From NCBI RefSeq assembly GCF_001682855.1, contig NZ_MAQW01000029.1:327-64326 (forward strand): 64,000 nucleotides of DNA, read 5' to 3'. Both the position numbers and the translations under genes were made by a program. Under the pieces are notes generated by a model. It worked only from the letters and a program-made list of their open reading frames with translations, did not search any database and was not told the DNA's origin. Shown here piece by piece: positions 1 to 7,324 of this stretch. Each line of letters starts with the position of its first letter. Position 1 is the first letter of the stretch. The DNA is from Bacillus sp. FJAT-27264. GTDB lineage: Bacteria; Bacillota; Bacilli; Paenibacillales; Paenibacillaceae.

Positions 1-135
1 ATATAACACGTTATCCTCAGAAGCGCAAGTACTTTTTTTGAAATTCTTTTCTCAATCATTTCTCAGCACTTTTCTCTGCTCAACAACGCTTTTATATAAT
101 ACCTTATCTTTCAACAAAAAAGCAACCCCTAATAT

Positions 136-172
136 AAAAAAACAACCTGCTTAATAATTAAGCAGGTTGTTT
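136..172 (-). terminator. Rho-independent terminator of the transglutaminase gene
   Basis: An inverted repeat with arms AACAACCTGCTTAAT and ATTAAGCAGGTTGTT is followed on the minus strand by a run of seven T residues. It lies just past the stop codon of the minus-strand transglutaminase gene, so it most likely ends that transcript. The 135 bases before it are AT-rich and I see no gene in them. Confidence 0.85.
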
Positions 173-189
173 AGCACATTCAATGCATT

Positions 190-996
190 TTAATAGAATT
201 TAGCTGCAGTGTATTTGCTCGAACTTTTGATCAGATCATTCTGAGCGCTTTTGCCCAGTCCGGCATCTACAGTTGTATCGATCGTAACCCATTTACCATC
301 AATCAACACTTCATTCCAAGCATGATATTGAGCAACATAACTTGTATTCCCCATAACCAGCTTAGTTGGAACACCTACACTACGGGACATTGCAGCAAAC
401 AGAGAAGCGTAATCATAGCAAATACCCTTTTTAGTGGTCAGTGTATTGTTGATATTAGGAATGTAGTCGGTAGTCACACTATTAGCTAACGAGTAATCAT
501 ATTTCACATTGGCAACGATGTAATCGTGAATAGCTTGTACTTTTCCTTGAACAGTTGTTTTGCCTTCTGTAAGCTGTTTGGCTTTGAGAATAGCAATATC
601 GGAAGAATTCCATTTCACATTCTGAACGGAACCCAAGTATACAGCGCTAGTGTCGTTAAGCGACAGATCCAAAGTTTCAGAGTAGAGCGATTTATATTTG
701 TTGCCGGTTGTATTCTCCAGAACAGATACTTTATAAGAGCCATTGCCTTGTTGAAGCGGGAAAGATTCGAGTTGCTGTGAGGAATAAAGATTGTAAGTGT
801 AGCTATTGTTGTCCTTGGTGATCATAACTTTGATACGTTTATCCTTCGGAACATCGTATTGGATTCCCACTACGCCTTGACTCAGCTTCGAGGTATCCAA
901 CCAATTCGCGTCTGCACTTGCAGCGCTTGTTGAAGTGACATTAACAGAGGTGACCATTACAAACAGGGCCATTAATGCAAAATAAAACTTTTTCAT
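190..996 (-). CDS. Exported transglutaminase-like domain protein
   Basis: This is a secreted protein of about 268 residues with an N-terminal signal peptide (MKKFYFALMALF, cleavage probably after an Ala-Ser-Ala stretch near residue 27). The C-terminal half is a transglutaminase-like cysteine-protease fold, and the expected triad is visible: Cys193 in GICYDYA, His225 in YHAWNEV and Asp240 in TIDTTVDAG. Bacterial members act as transglutaminases, peptidases or cell-wall-linked enzymes, so the substrate is not predictable. I chose the start at 996 because AAAGGGG precedes it. A longer reading frame upstream runs through riboswitch sequence and is not coding. The gene follows two tandem c-di-GMP-I riboswitches, so its expression probably tracks that second messenger. 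It also lies directly downstream of a sortase gene, which fits a cell-surface role. Confidence 0.88.
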   Translation of the reverse strand: MKKFYFALMALFVMVTSVNVTSTSAASADANWLDTSKLSQGVVGIQYDVPKDKRIKVMITKDNNSYTYNLYSSQQLESFPLQQGNGSYKVSVLENTTGNKYKSLYSETLDLSLNDTSAVYLGSVQNVKWNSSDIAILKAKQLTEGKTTVQGKVQAIHDYIVANVKYDYSLANSVTTDYIPNINNTLTTKKGICYDYASLFAAMSRSVGVPTKLVMGNTSYVAQYHAWNEVLIDGKWVTIDTTVDAGLGKSAQNDLIKSSSKYTAAKFY

Positions 997-1010
997 GGAT
1001 AAAACCCCTT

Positions 1011-1088
1011 TCGGTAGCTGGCTGCCATCCTTAACGGGAAGGCCCTTTAGCTTTGCGTCCCTACCTTTCGATAGGTTTGCCGTTATCG
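1011..1088 (-). promoter_or_regulatory. Cyclic-di-GMP-I (GEMM-I) riboswitch, gene-proximal copy
   Basis: The minus strand carries the GEMM-I core in order: GGCAAACC, a short stem closed by a GAAA tetraloop, GGGACGCAAAGC, a second stem, and the 3' block CAGCCAGCTACCGA. This matches the class I c-di-GMP aptamer. The aptamer ends directly against the AAAGGGG ribosome binding site of the transglutaminase gene, so control of translation initiation is plausible. No strong terminator separates it from the gene. Confidence 0.9.
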
Positions 1089-1167
1089 TATAAGCTTTAT
1101 CTATCCTCGCCTCTACTAGAGAATAACTAGATTTGCCATGGAAAGATAACAAAAAAAGCCTCTGCAT

Positions 1168-1244
1168 TCGGTAGCTGGCTGCCATCCTTACGGGAAGGCC
1201 CTTTAGCTTTGCGTCCCTATCTTTCGATAGGTTTGCCGTTATCG
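1168..1244 (-). promoter_or_regulatory. Cyclic-di-GMP-I (GEMM-I) riboswitch, distal copy
   Basis: This is a second aptamer about 157 bp upstream of the proximal one and nearly identical to it, with the same GGCAAACC, GAAA tetraloop, GGGACGCAAAGC and GCCAGCTACCGA blocks. After its 3' end the minus strand reads GCAGAGGC followed by seven T residues. Part of the aptamer's last stem (GCCAGC) could pair with GCAGAGGC to form a terminator. The distal copy may therefore act on transcription and the proximal copy on translation, but this division of labour is inference. AT-rich promoter-like sequence lies upstream, at about 1260-1320. Confidence 0.9.
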
Positions 1245-1368
1245 TGTTTAGCTTTCTAAGTTAATTCTAGCATATTCATATATATATTCAAAGCCTAAAT
1301 CAATAGATTTACCCTAATTTATTGAAAAGATAACACTAATCTCTTAAAAAACATTATTATTTTGCCGT

Positions 1369-2046
1369 CTAGGGCAATTTGGCATGAACAATAAGGCGGT
1401 GCGTAGGGTTTACTAACGGTTCACAGGTGATCAACGTCAGGATCTTATCCTTGTTATTCCCGTTCAGCACGGATACATCCGTAGGGTCTACTACAGAGAT
1501 ATCATAGACCTTGTAGTCCAATTCCTCTGCATTAGTCTTCACTGTGATAGTGTCGCCAATAGTCACTTCATTCAACCTGTTAAACAACCTTCCGGTAGTT
1601 CTCGCTCTATGAGCTGCAATTGCAGCATTGCCAATCTCGCCAATAGGAGTCGTCTCCTTCATATGAGCTGCTGCATGCTTCATATTATTCTTGGTAGCTC
1701 CCTCAAGGACAGGCAGTTTCAAGTCAATCTTATCGATCTCAATTAAAGCTGTTACTTTTCCGCCAACCTCAAGTTCAGGTTCTGCTGGTGCAGGTGCTTC
1801 CGTTTGGGGCTCTTGCTCCTCGGCAGCAGACTCTTCTGCAAGCAACTGCGTTACCTGAGCATACTTGCTCTTGAGATCGTTATCGGCAGAGACTGGGGCC
1901 AGATTACTGTAGCTATGTTCTGCCTCTTCCAGCAGCTTCTGCTCCTGCCGGTTTTCATACCATTCATTTGCTTTCGGGTACAACATAATAAGAATTCCTG
2001 CCAGAATGATGAGATAAGAGAACTTACGTATGATCTTCACCCCCAT
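1369..2046 (-). CDS. Class D sortase
   Basis: This is a membrane-anchored transpeptidase of 225 residues that would attach sorting-signal proteins to the cell wall or to each other. A single N-terminal membrane segment (residues 7-23) is followed by a charged, Glu/Ala/Pro-rich stalk and the sortase beta-barrel. The catalytic residues are visible: His146 in AAHRA, Cys208 in TLITC and Arg217 in THRL. The TLITC motif and the single N-terminal anchor fit class D. The gene starts 11 bp after the GtrA stop codon and is the last gene of the glycosyltransferase operon. No LPXT-type sorting signal was found in any protein of this window, so its substrates are encoded elsewhere. A GTG at 2040 is an alternative start. 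Confidence 0.88.
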   Translation of the reverse strand: MGVKIIRKFSYLIILAGILIMLYPKANEWYENRQEQKLLEEAEHSYSNLAPVSADNDLKSKYAQVTQLLAEESAAEEQEPQTEAPAPAEPELEVGGKVTALIEIDKIDLKLPVLEGATKNNMKHAAAHMKETTPIGEIGNAAIAAHRARTTGRLFNRLNEVTIGDTITVKTNAEELDYKVYDISVVDPTDVSVLNGNNKDKILTLITCEPLVNPTHRLIVHAKLP

Positions 2047-2057
2047 ATTTTACATTC

Positions 2058-2462
2058 CTAGAACACCCATTTGCGGCTTCCAAAAAAATTGATAACTACA
2101 GTCACGAAGGTTACCAGCACCTTTGACAAAAGCACCTGCACTCCGAACCGTTCCGTTAGTACTTGCATCAGTAATAGAGAGATCCCAAGCACAGTTAGAT
2201 TCAGGATGATGAACTTCAGCAGCTGTATGCGGTCAAATCCATTCTCGCCGCTGCGGTTACTGTCCCGAAAGGTCACTTTTTTATTCAGGATAAAGCTGTT
2301 AGCGGTACCTGCACTGTAGGAGAACACTTGCGCCAGCCCATACATCATCCCAAGGGAATGGAGCAGGGTAAAGACCGCAAAATCGATAAGGGTATTAAGT
2401 AATCCCACCGCGTTGAACTTAAGGAATTGAATGAACGCGGCCCGACGGTTATTATCGGACAT
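2058..2462 (-). CDS. GtrA family membrane protein (probable lipid-linked sugar flippase)
   Basis: This small membrane protein (134 residues) has four predicted membrane helices and the GtrA features FNAVGLLNTLIDFAVF near the N-terminus, YSAGTANSFILNKKVTF in the middle and FFGSRKWVF at the C-terminus. GtrA proteins are thought to move polyprenyl-phosphate-linked monosaccharides across the membrane. The gene overlaps the end of the upstream GT2 gene by 11 bp and has an AAGGA site inside it, so the two are translationally coupled. It is the expected partner of the GT2 enzyme, which would make the lipid-linked sugar consumed by the two PMT-type enzymes upstream. Confidence 0.9.
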   Translation of the reverse strand: MSDNNRRAAFIQFLKFNAVGLLNTLIDFAVFTLLHSLGMMYGLAQVFSYSAGTANSFILNKKVTFRDSNRSGENGFDRIQLLKFIILNLTVLGISLLLMQVLTERFGVQVLLSKVLVTFVTVVINFFGSRKWVF

Positions 2463-3429
2463 AGGTTTTATCCTTCCGGCTCTCCTTCAGCTCTCCCTCA
2501 GGGTAGCCTCTTGTCTCGCGCACAATGTACAATGGTCTGTCTTTGGACTCGTCATAGATTCGGCCGATGTATTCCCCGATAACGCCTAGCAGCATCAATA
2601 CGATTCCGTTGAACAACAGATTGACGCCGACAATGGAGGTCCAGCCCGGAACGGTCCAGGAGGTAAAGACCTTTTGAAATAATACGAAGAATAAATACAG
2701 GAAGCTGAAAAACGAGATGAAGAATCCAACATATGAAGCAATTTTAAGCGGTTTGTGCGAGAAGGAAGTAATCCCATCCAAGGCAAAACGGATCATTTTC
2801 TTCAGCGGATATTTCGTTTCCCCCGCAAAACGCTCCTCACGCACATACTCCACCATGGTCTGCCGGAAGCCGACCCAACTCACCAGCCCTCTGACATAAC
2901 GGTTCTTCTCTTTCAAGCCTCGCAGCACATCGCAGACCTTGCGGTCTATCAAGCGGAAGTCTCCGGTATCCGTGGGAATTTCCACACTGGTCATGCTACT
3001 GAGCAGACGATAGAAGAGCTTCGCGGTCACTTTTTTGAAAAGAGTCTCTCCATGCCGCTTCAGCCGCTTCCCGTAGACAACCTCATAGCCTTCCTTCCAC
3101 TTCTCTATCATCTGCAAAATAACTTCCGGCGGGTCCTGAAGATCGGCGTCAATAACCACCACCGCATCCCCTGAGGAATAATCCATACCTGCTGTAATCG
3201 CAATCTGATGCCCAAAGTTTCGCGAGAAATCTACCAGCTTGACTCGCTCATCACGGTTGCTGATCTCCTGCATAATCTCTACAGTCCGGTCACGGCTGCC
3301 ATCATTAACAAAGATCAATTCATAGGAATCGCCGCATCTGTCCATCACTTGCTTCAACCGATCATAGGTATGGCTGATGACTTCCTCCTCATTGTACATA
3401 GGCACTACTACACTGTATCTGGCCTTCAC
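2452..3429 (-). CDS. GT2 family polyprenyl-phosphate glycosyltransferase (DPM1/GtrB-like)
   Basis: This 325-residue membrane-attached glycosyltransferase should transfer a sugar from a nucleotide donor to polyprenyl phosphate on the inner face of the membrane. The GT-A fold begins with YSVVVPMYNEEEVI. The metal-binding motif is DADLQDPPE near residue 95, followed by TDTGDFRLIDRK. Two C-terminal membrane helices and GEYIGRIYDE complete the GtrB/YkcC-type architecture. The start is a GTG preceded by AGGAGG with 7-nt spacing. It sits between the giant PMT gene and GtrA, which suggests the product is the lipid-linked donor for the PMT enzymes. Whether the sugar is mannose, glucose or another hexose cannot be told from sequence alone. 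Confidence 0.9.
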   Translation of the reverse strand: MKARYSVVVPMYNEEEVISHTYDRLKQVMDRCGDSYELIFVNDGSRDRTVEIMQEISNRDERVKLVDFSRNFGHQIAITAGMDYSSGDAVVVIDADLQDPPEVILQMIEKWKEGYEVVYGKRLKRHGETLFKKVTAKLFYRLLSSMTSVEIPTDTGDFRLIDRKVCDVLRGLKEKNRYVRGLVSWVGFRQTMVEYVREERFAGETKYPLKKMIRFALDGITSFSHKPLKIASYVGFFISFFSFLYLFFVLFQKVFTSWTVPGWTSIVGVNLLFNGIVLMLLGVIGEYIGRIYDESKDRPLYIVRETRGYPEGELKESRKDKTYVR

Positions 3430-3493
3430 CTTTGTTCCTCCTAGTAAATTTTATATAGGGCCTGTGGCAGCACAAGCCCTGAAATCATAAACC

Positions 3494-6400
3494 TTAGAAC
3501 ACCCACGACGGGAACCAGCGCAGAACACTCGTCACATAACTTCCATTGACCTGCATACCCGAAAGCACTGGATAGAAAGCAATAAAGAGCAGCGCAGCCA
3601 CGCCAACATAAATATAGCGAATGTACCGAGCATTCGGATATCTGCTATCAATAAGCTTCATTACATATACAATAGCAAGAATCATAAACGGTACCATGGC
3701 AAAATAATGGTATAAGAATGTTTCGCGCGGTACGAGCATCCAAGGCACATACTGGGAGAAGAACGCGATCCAGATCATGAACAGGTTTTTGTCTTTGCGC
3801 TTGATTGTTAGCCACAGCGAACCTATCATGGCAAAGATTCCAGTCCACCAGATAAGCGGATTACCCATGGTTACGATGCTGCTGACCTGTCCGGCCGGCA
3901 ACCCTTCTCCGCCGCTAAAGAACCAGACTGGTCTTTTCATGAATGGCCATTCCCACCAGGAGGATGCAAATGGATGTGTCGCAACGAGTTGACTGTGATA
4001 GTTGTACATATTCTTCTGGGCATCAATCAGACCCTGCAAAGTAAAGCCGTTCGCCGATGGCGACAAAGCGGGAACAAAGGACAGACCATAAATAACTGCC
4101 GGTATAATAACAAAAAATCCAACACAGCTGGCAAGCGTTATAATGGTATTCTTCCAAAAGGAGTTCACCGCTCCACGGCAAGCAGTGGCCAATGCTTGAT
4201 CGCTCAAATGGCCTTCGGCCAACACTCGTTTGGCGGCCCGGTATTCTCGGTATCGGTCAACCAATGCCAATGCTAGCATTACGGCCAGACCCGCCCCGCC
4301 GTACAGCACGATCCACTTGGAGGCCACACCGATGCCGAAGAACAGGCCGGACCAGAACAGTGGAATTAGTGTTTTGCCTAGCGGTACCTTATAGAAGTTC
4401 AATGTAAAGTATCGCTGCATGAAATAGAACATTAACATAATGAAGAATACGCCATACACATCAATAGTAGAAATTCTTGTCTGCGTAAAATGCATAAAGT
4501 CCAGCGCGAACAATCCTGATGCAAGAGCCGCATAACGGGTCTGCTTGAACAAACGCAACGCCATCATATAAATCAGCGGCAACATGGCAATTCCAAACAG
4601 CGTTCCGATGATCCGCCAGCCGAATGGATTAACACCGAACAATTCCATCCCAATCCCAATCAGCAGCTTGCCCAGTGGGGGATGTGTGTTCTCGTACGGC
4701 ACGATGCCGTGGTAATGCTCATACGCGGTCCGCGCATGATAAATCTCATCAAAATAAGTACTGTTCATGAAGTTGGAATAATCCGGAATCAACGACTGTT
4801 CATCGAACAGATTACCGGGCGCTCCCCGCTTGGCGGTTCCCCCGTCGGGTGTAACGCTAGCAATCGGAAGCGGTATTCTGCCGCCGTTCTGCTCATAGAA
4901 GGCCATCTCATTCAAGGTGAACCCCGGCGAGAGAACGGTAAGCTTCACATATCTTGCCGCCACACTCAGTGGTTGGCTTTTCCAGATGAATACATTGCCG
5001 ACATCTTCATTGACTTCGAGCGGACTGCCCCAGACTTCAGGCGATTCACCGAACTCCAGCTTGAACTTGCCCGTTCCAACGCCTCCAAAGACATTCACAC
5101 GCTCAAGCTGCCTGCTCTGTCCAAGATCCACATAGAAGCTCTCTCCGCTAGCCGCCGGTTCCCATAAAGTCTCCGGTGCCTTCGTAGATCCCAGATGGAA
5201 CAAGGCAACTGCTGCATATACGGCAGTAATGACAAGCATCCAGGTCCAGTCCTTGCGACTAAGTTTCAGCTTGAATCGGGATTCCCCCGATTTGTCCTTG
5301 AGTAGCCGAATGTTCTGTACTAAGCCCAGATCCTCCGAACGATGCTCCTCCTCAGAACGCAGAGGGGGCAAGCTCTTCACCCGTTGCCTTCCATATACAT
5401 CGTACCCAATGTAAAGCATGTATAGTAACAGGGCCAGATTGGTGATCGCCGTCACTATAACGATGCCATCCGCTTCCGGGTTGTTGCCTGCATTCAAATG
5501 GGCCAGTGTATAACCAACGTTCACATACTGGGTCAGGCTGAACCCCAGGAACAACGTCAGGAATCGCCGGTCCTTACTCTGAATAAAAGCGAACACAGCC
5601 AGAATCAGTGCAGGGTACATATAGCGCTCGTGCATTTTTGTACCTAATACAAAGACGGTAACAATCAGTATCATACCAATAAAGAATGACCTGGATAAAT
5701 CCTTACGATCCTTTTGGAATGAATAGAACATCGCCAAAGCTACGGCGACCAGAATAAAGACGAATCCCCAACCTCTGTACGAGATTCCCAGCCAGGTTTG
5801 ATCCAAGGCCGACCACATCGGACCCGTTAGCGCATAAAGATTAAAGGCATTAACGGTTGAATACGGATAAGAAGATAACGTACCTTTATAAAGATTAATT
5901 AGTCCGCTTAAACCACCATTATTCCAGAAGAATGGCGCCGCCAGCACACCGAAGATCCCAAGTCCATATACCGCACCGAGCGCAAGTTGTTTCCAGGCCC
6001 GCTGATGATAAAAGGCAAACAACAGCACCGGTGTAAAGATAAGTGCCTGTGGTTTAACAAGCGTGGCAATGGCGAACCAGATGGCTGCCCGTACCAGAGA
6101 TTTGTTAGCTGCTCCTTCAATGCTGAGCAAGAGGAAAATAAGGAAAAAGGAATCGGCCTGCCCCCAAGCAGCAGAATTGATAAGAACTGCTGGATTAAAC
6201 AAGAACAGTAGTGAAAGACCAAGTGCGATTCCGGAACCAAGTTTTTTGCGGGCCGCTCGATAAATCAGTCCACCAAGCACCAGATCCGAAATGATCGCTG
6301 GCAGCTTGAATAACAGATTCTCTCCACCCGAACCATGAGCCAAACCAAATATCCCACGGATCGCGCTCAGCACATACAATATGTACAAATATCCTGGCGG

Positions 6401-7324
6401 ATAATCGGCGAAATATCCTTCCTCATAAAATCCACCAGGCCCCAGATCCAGCATCCGCTGACCCCAGGCAATAAAGGTATTCATATCATTCTGGTAACCC
6501 TGCGCCGTAAGTCCGATCCAGACCCGCAAAATCAGCGCTGCACCAATTGAAATATATAGCCACCGGCTGTATACGTTATCCGGTTGCTTCATTAATTTGT
6601 TGTTACGGAAGAGCCGGTTACAGAGTACTGCGAAGAAGGCACTGAACAGCGCTGAAATCAGCAGCAACTTCGCTGGAGAAATTTTATGCGGTGTTTCCGC
6701 AGGTTTGCTGTCCCCGCCTTGGGGCGCAGAACTGTTATCCAGTGAGATTATATTGCTGCCATCAGGGGCAGCATCTAGCGGTTCTACTGCCAAATCATCG
6801 AAGTAAGCCTTGCCCTGAGTCAGGCTGGCATAACCACCAAGACTGGCACCCACTCCAATCTCCTTCTGATTTGGCCCTGTCTTGCCGATGAACTCTAGAT
6901 ACTTCCATTCTCCGGCAGTCTCCATGACACCTGGATAACCACCCCCTACTCCAACTACGAACACACCGGCGCCAAAGCCTCCGCTTGCTGCGTTCACCAC
7001 TTTGACCCAGCCAGAAATTTTATACAAGTGGTCCGGCTCCACTTGAACCGTCTGAATCCATTTCAGATGGTTCGGCTGCAAATTCTCGATTACAGCCGCT
7101 TTACTGCCAGAATGGACCTCGGAAGATTGCACGGACACATAGCCAGCATCTTTCCCCGGAATCCATGCGTCTTCTGTCCAGCCGGACGGAGCGCTGCCAT
7201 CCCCATCCTCAAAGCCCGGATTCTGCAGTAGGTTGCCCTCCGCAAATACGCTTGTCACCGGAAGCAGGAAGAGTACGCATATGACAATGAGTATTGCGGC
7301 TGCACGTGTATTCTTGATCATCAT
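3494..7324 (-). CDS. Giant membrane glycosyltransferase with two PMT-like cores
   Basis: This 1276-residue protein is about twice the usual length. In order, it has a signal peptide (1-28), a carbohydrate-binding jelly-roll domain of CBM4/9 type (about 30-185, NPGFEDG...AYFDDLAVE), a first polytopic membrane region with a GT87/PMT-like loop (NDMNTFIAWGQRM, ADYPPGYLYILY, about 280-620), a discoidin-like beta domain (about 715-815), and a second membrane core. The second core has the classical PMT signature FDEIYHARTAYE...ENTHPPLGKLLIGIG (about 855-890). PMT-family enzymes move sugar from a polyprenyl carrier to proteins or glycans outside the membrane. The gene overlaps the upstream GT39 gene by four bases (ATGA) and precedes the GT2 and GtrA genes. 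The two-core fusion suggests two coupled transfer reactions, or one catalytic and one binding half. Confidence 0.85.
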   Translation of the reverse strand: MMIKNTRAAAILIVICVLFLLPVTSVFAEGNLLQNPGFEDGDGSAPSGWTEDAWIPGKDAGYVSVQSSEVHSGSKAAVIENLQPNHLKWIQTVQVEPDHLYKISGWVKVVNAASGGFGAGVFVVGVGGGYPGVMETAGEWKYLEFIGKTGPNQKEIGVGASLGGYASLTQGKAYFDDLAVEPLDAAPDGSNIISLDNSSAPQGGDSKPAETPHKISPAKLLLISALFSAFFAVLCNRLFRNNKLMKQPDNVYSRWLYISIGAALILRVWIGLTAQGYQNDMNTFIAWGQRMLDLGPGGFYEEGYFADYPPGYLYILYVLSAIRGIFGLAHGSGGENLLFKLPAIISDLVLGGLIYRAARKKLGSGIALGLSLLFLFNPAVLINSAAWGQADSFFLIFLLLSIEGAANKSLVRAAIWFAIATLVKPQALIFTPVLLFAFYHQRAWKQLALGAVYGLGIFGVLAAPFFWNNGGLSGLINLYKGTLSSYPYSTVNAFNLYALTGPMWSALDQTWLGISYRGWGFVFILVAVALAMFYSFQKDRKDLSRSFFIGMILIVTVFVLGTKMHERYMYPALILAVFAFIQSKDRRFLTLFLGFSLTQYVNVGYTLAHLNAGNNPEADGIVIVTAITNLALLLYMLYIGYDVYGRQRVKSLPPLRSEEEHRSEDLGLVQNIRLLKDKSGESRFKLKLSRKDWTWMLVITAVYAAVALFHLGSTKAPETLWEPAASGESFYVDLGQSRQLERVNVFGGVGTGKFKLEFGESPEVWGSPLEVNEDVGNVFIWKSQPLSVAARYVKLTVLSPGFTLNEMAFYEQNGGRIPLPIASVTPDGGTAKRGAPGNLFDEQSLIPDYSNFMNSTYFDEIYHARTAYEHYHGIVPYENTHPPLGKLLIGIGMELFGVNPFGWRIIGTLFGIAMLPLIYMMALRLFKQTRYAALASGLFALDFMHFTQTRISTIDVYGVFFIMLMFYFMQRYFTLNFYKVPLGKTLIPLFWSGLFFGIGVASKWIVLYGGAGLAVMLALALVDRYREYRAAKRVLAEGHLSDQALATACRGAVNSFWKNTIITLASCVGFFVIIPAVIYGLSFVPALSPSANGFTLQGLIDAQKNMYNYHSQLVATHPFASSWWEWPFMKRPVWFFSGGEGLPAGQVSSIVTMGNPLIWWTGIFAMIGSLWLTIKRKDKNLFMIWIAFFSQYVPWMLVPRETFLYHYFAMVPFMILAIVYVMKLIDSRYPNARYIRYIYVGVAALLFIAFYPVLSGMQVNGSYVTSVLRWFPSWVF

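Noticed and set aside
997..1185. N-terminal extension of the transglutaminase up to 1185
   Set aside because: The extension runs through the proximal riboswitch, lacks a ribosome binding site, and would bury the clear signal peptide inside the protein.
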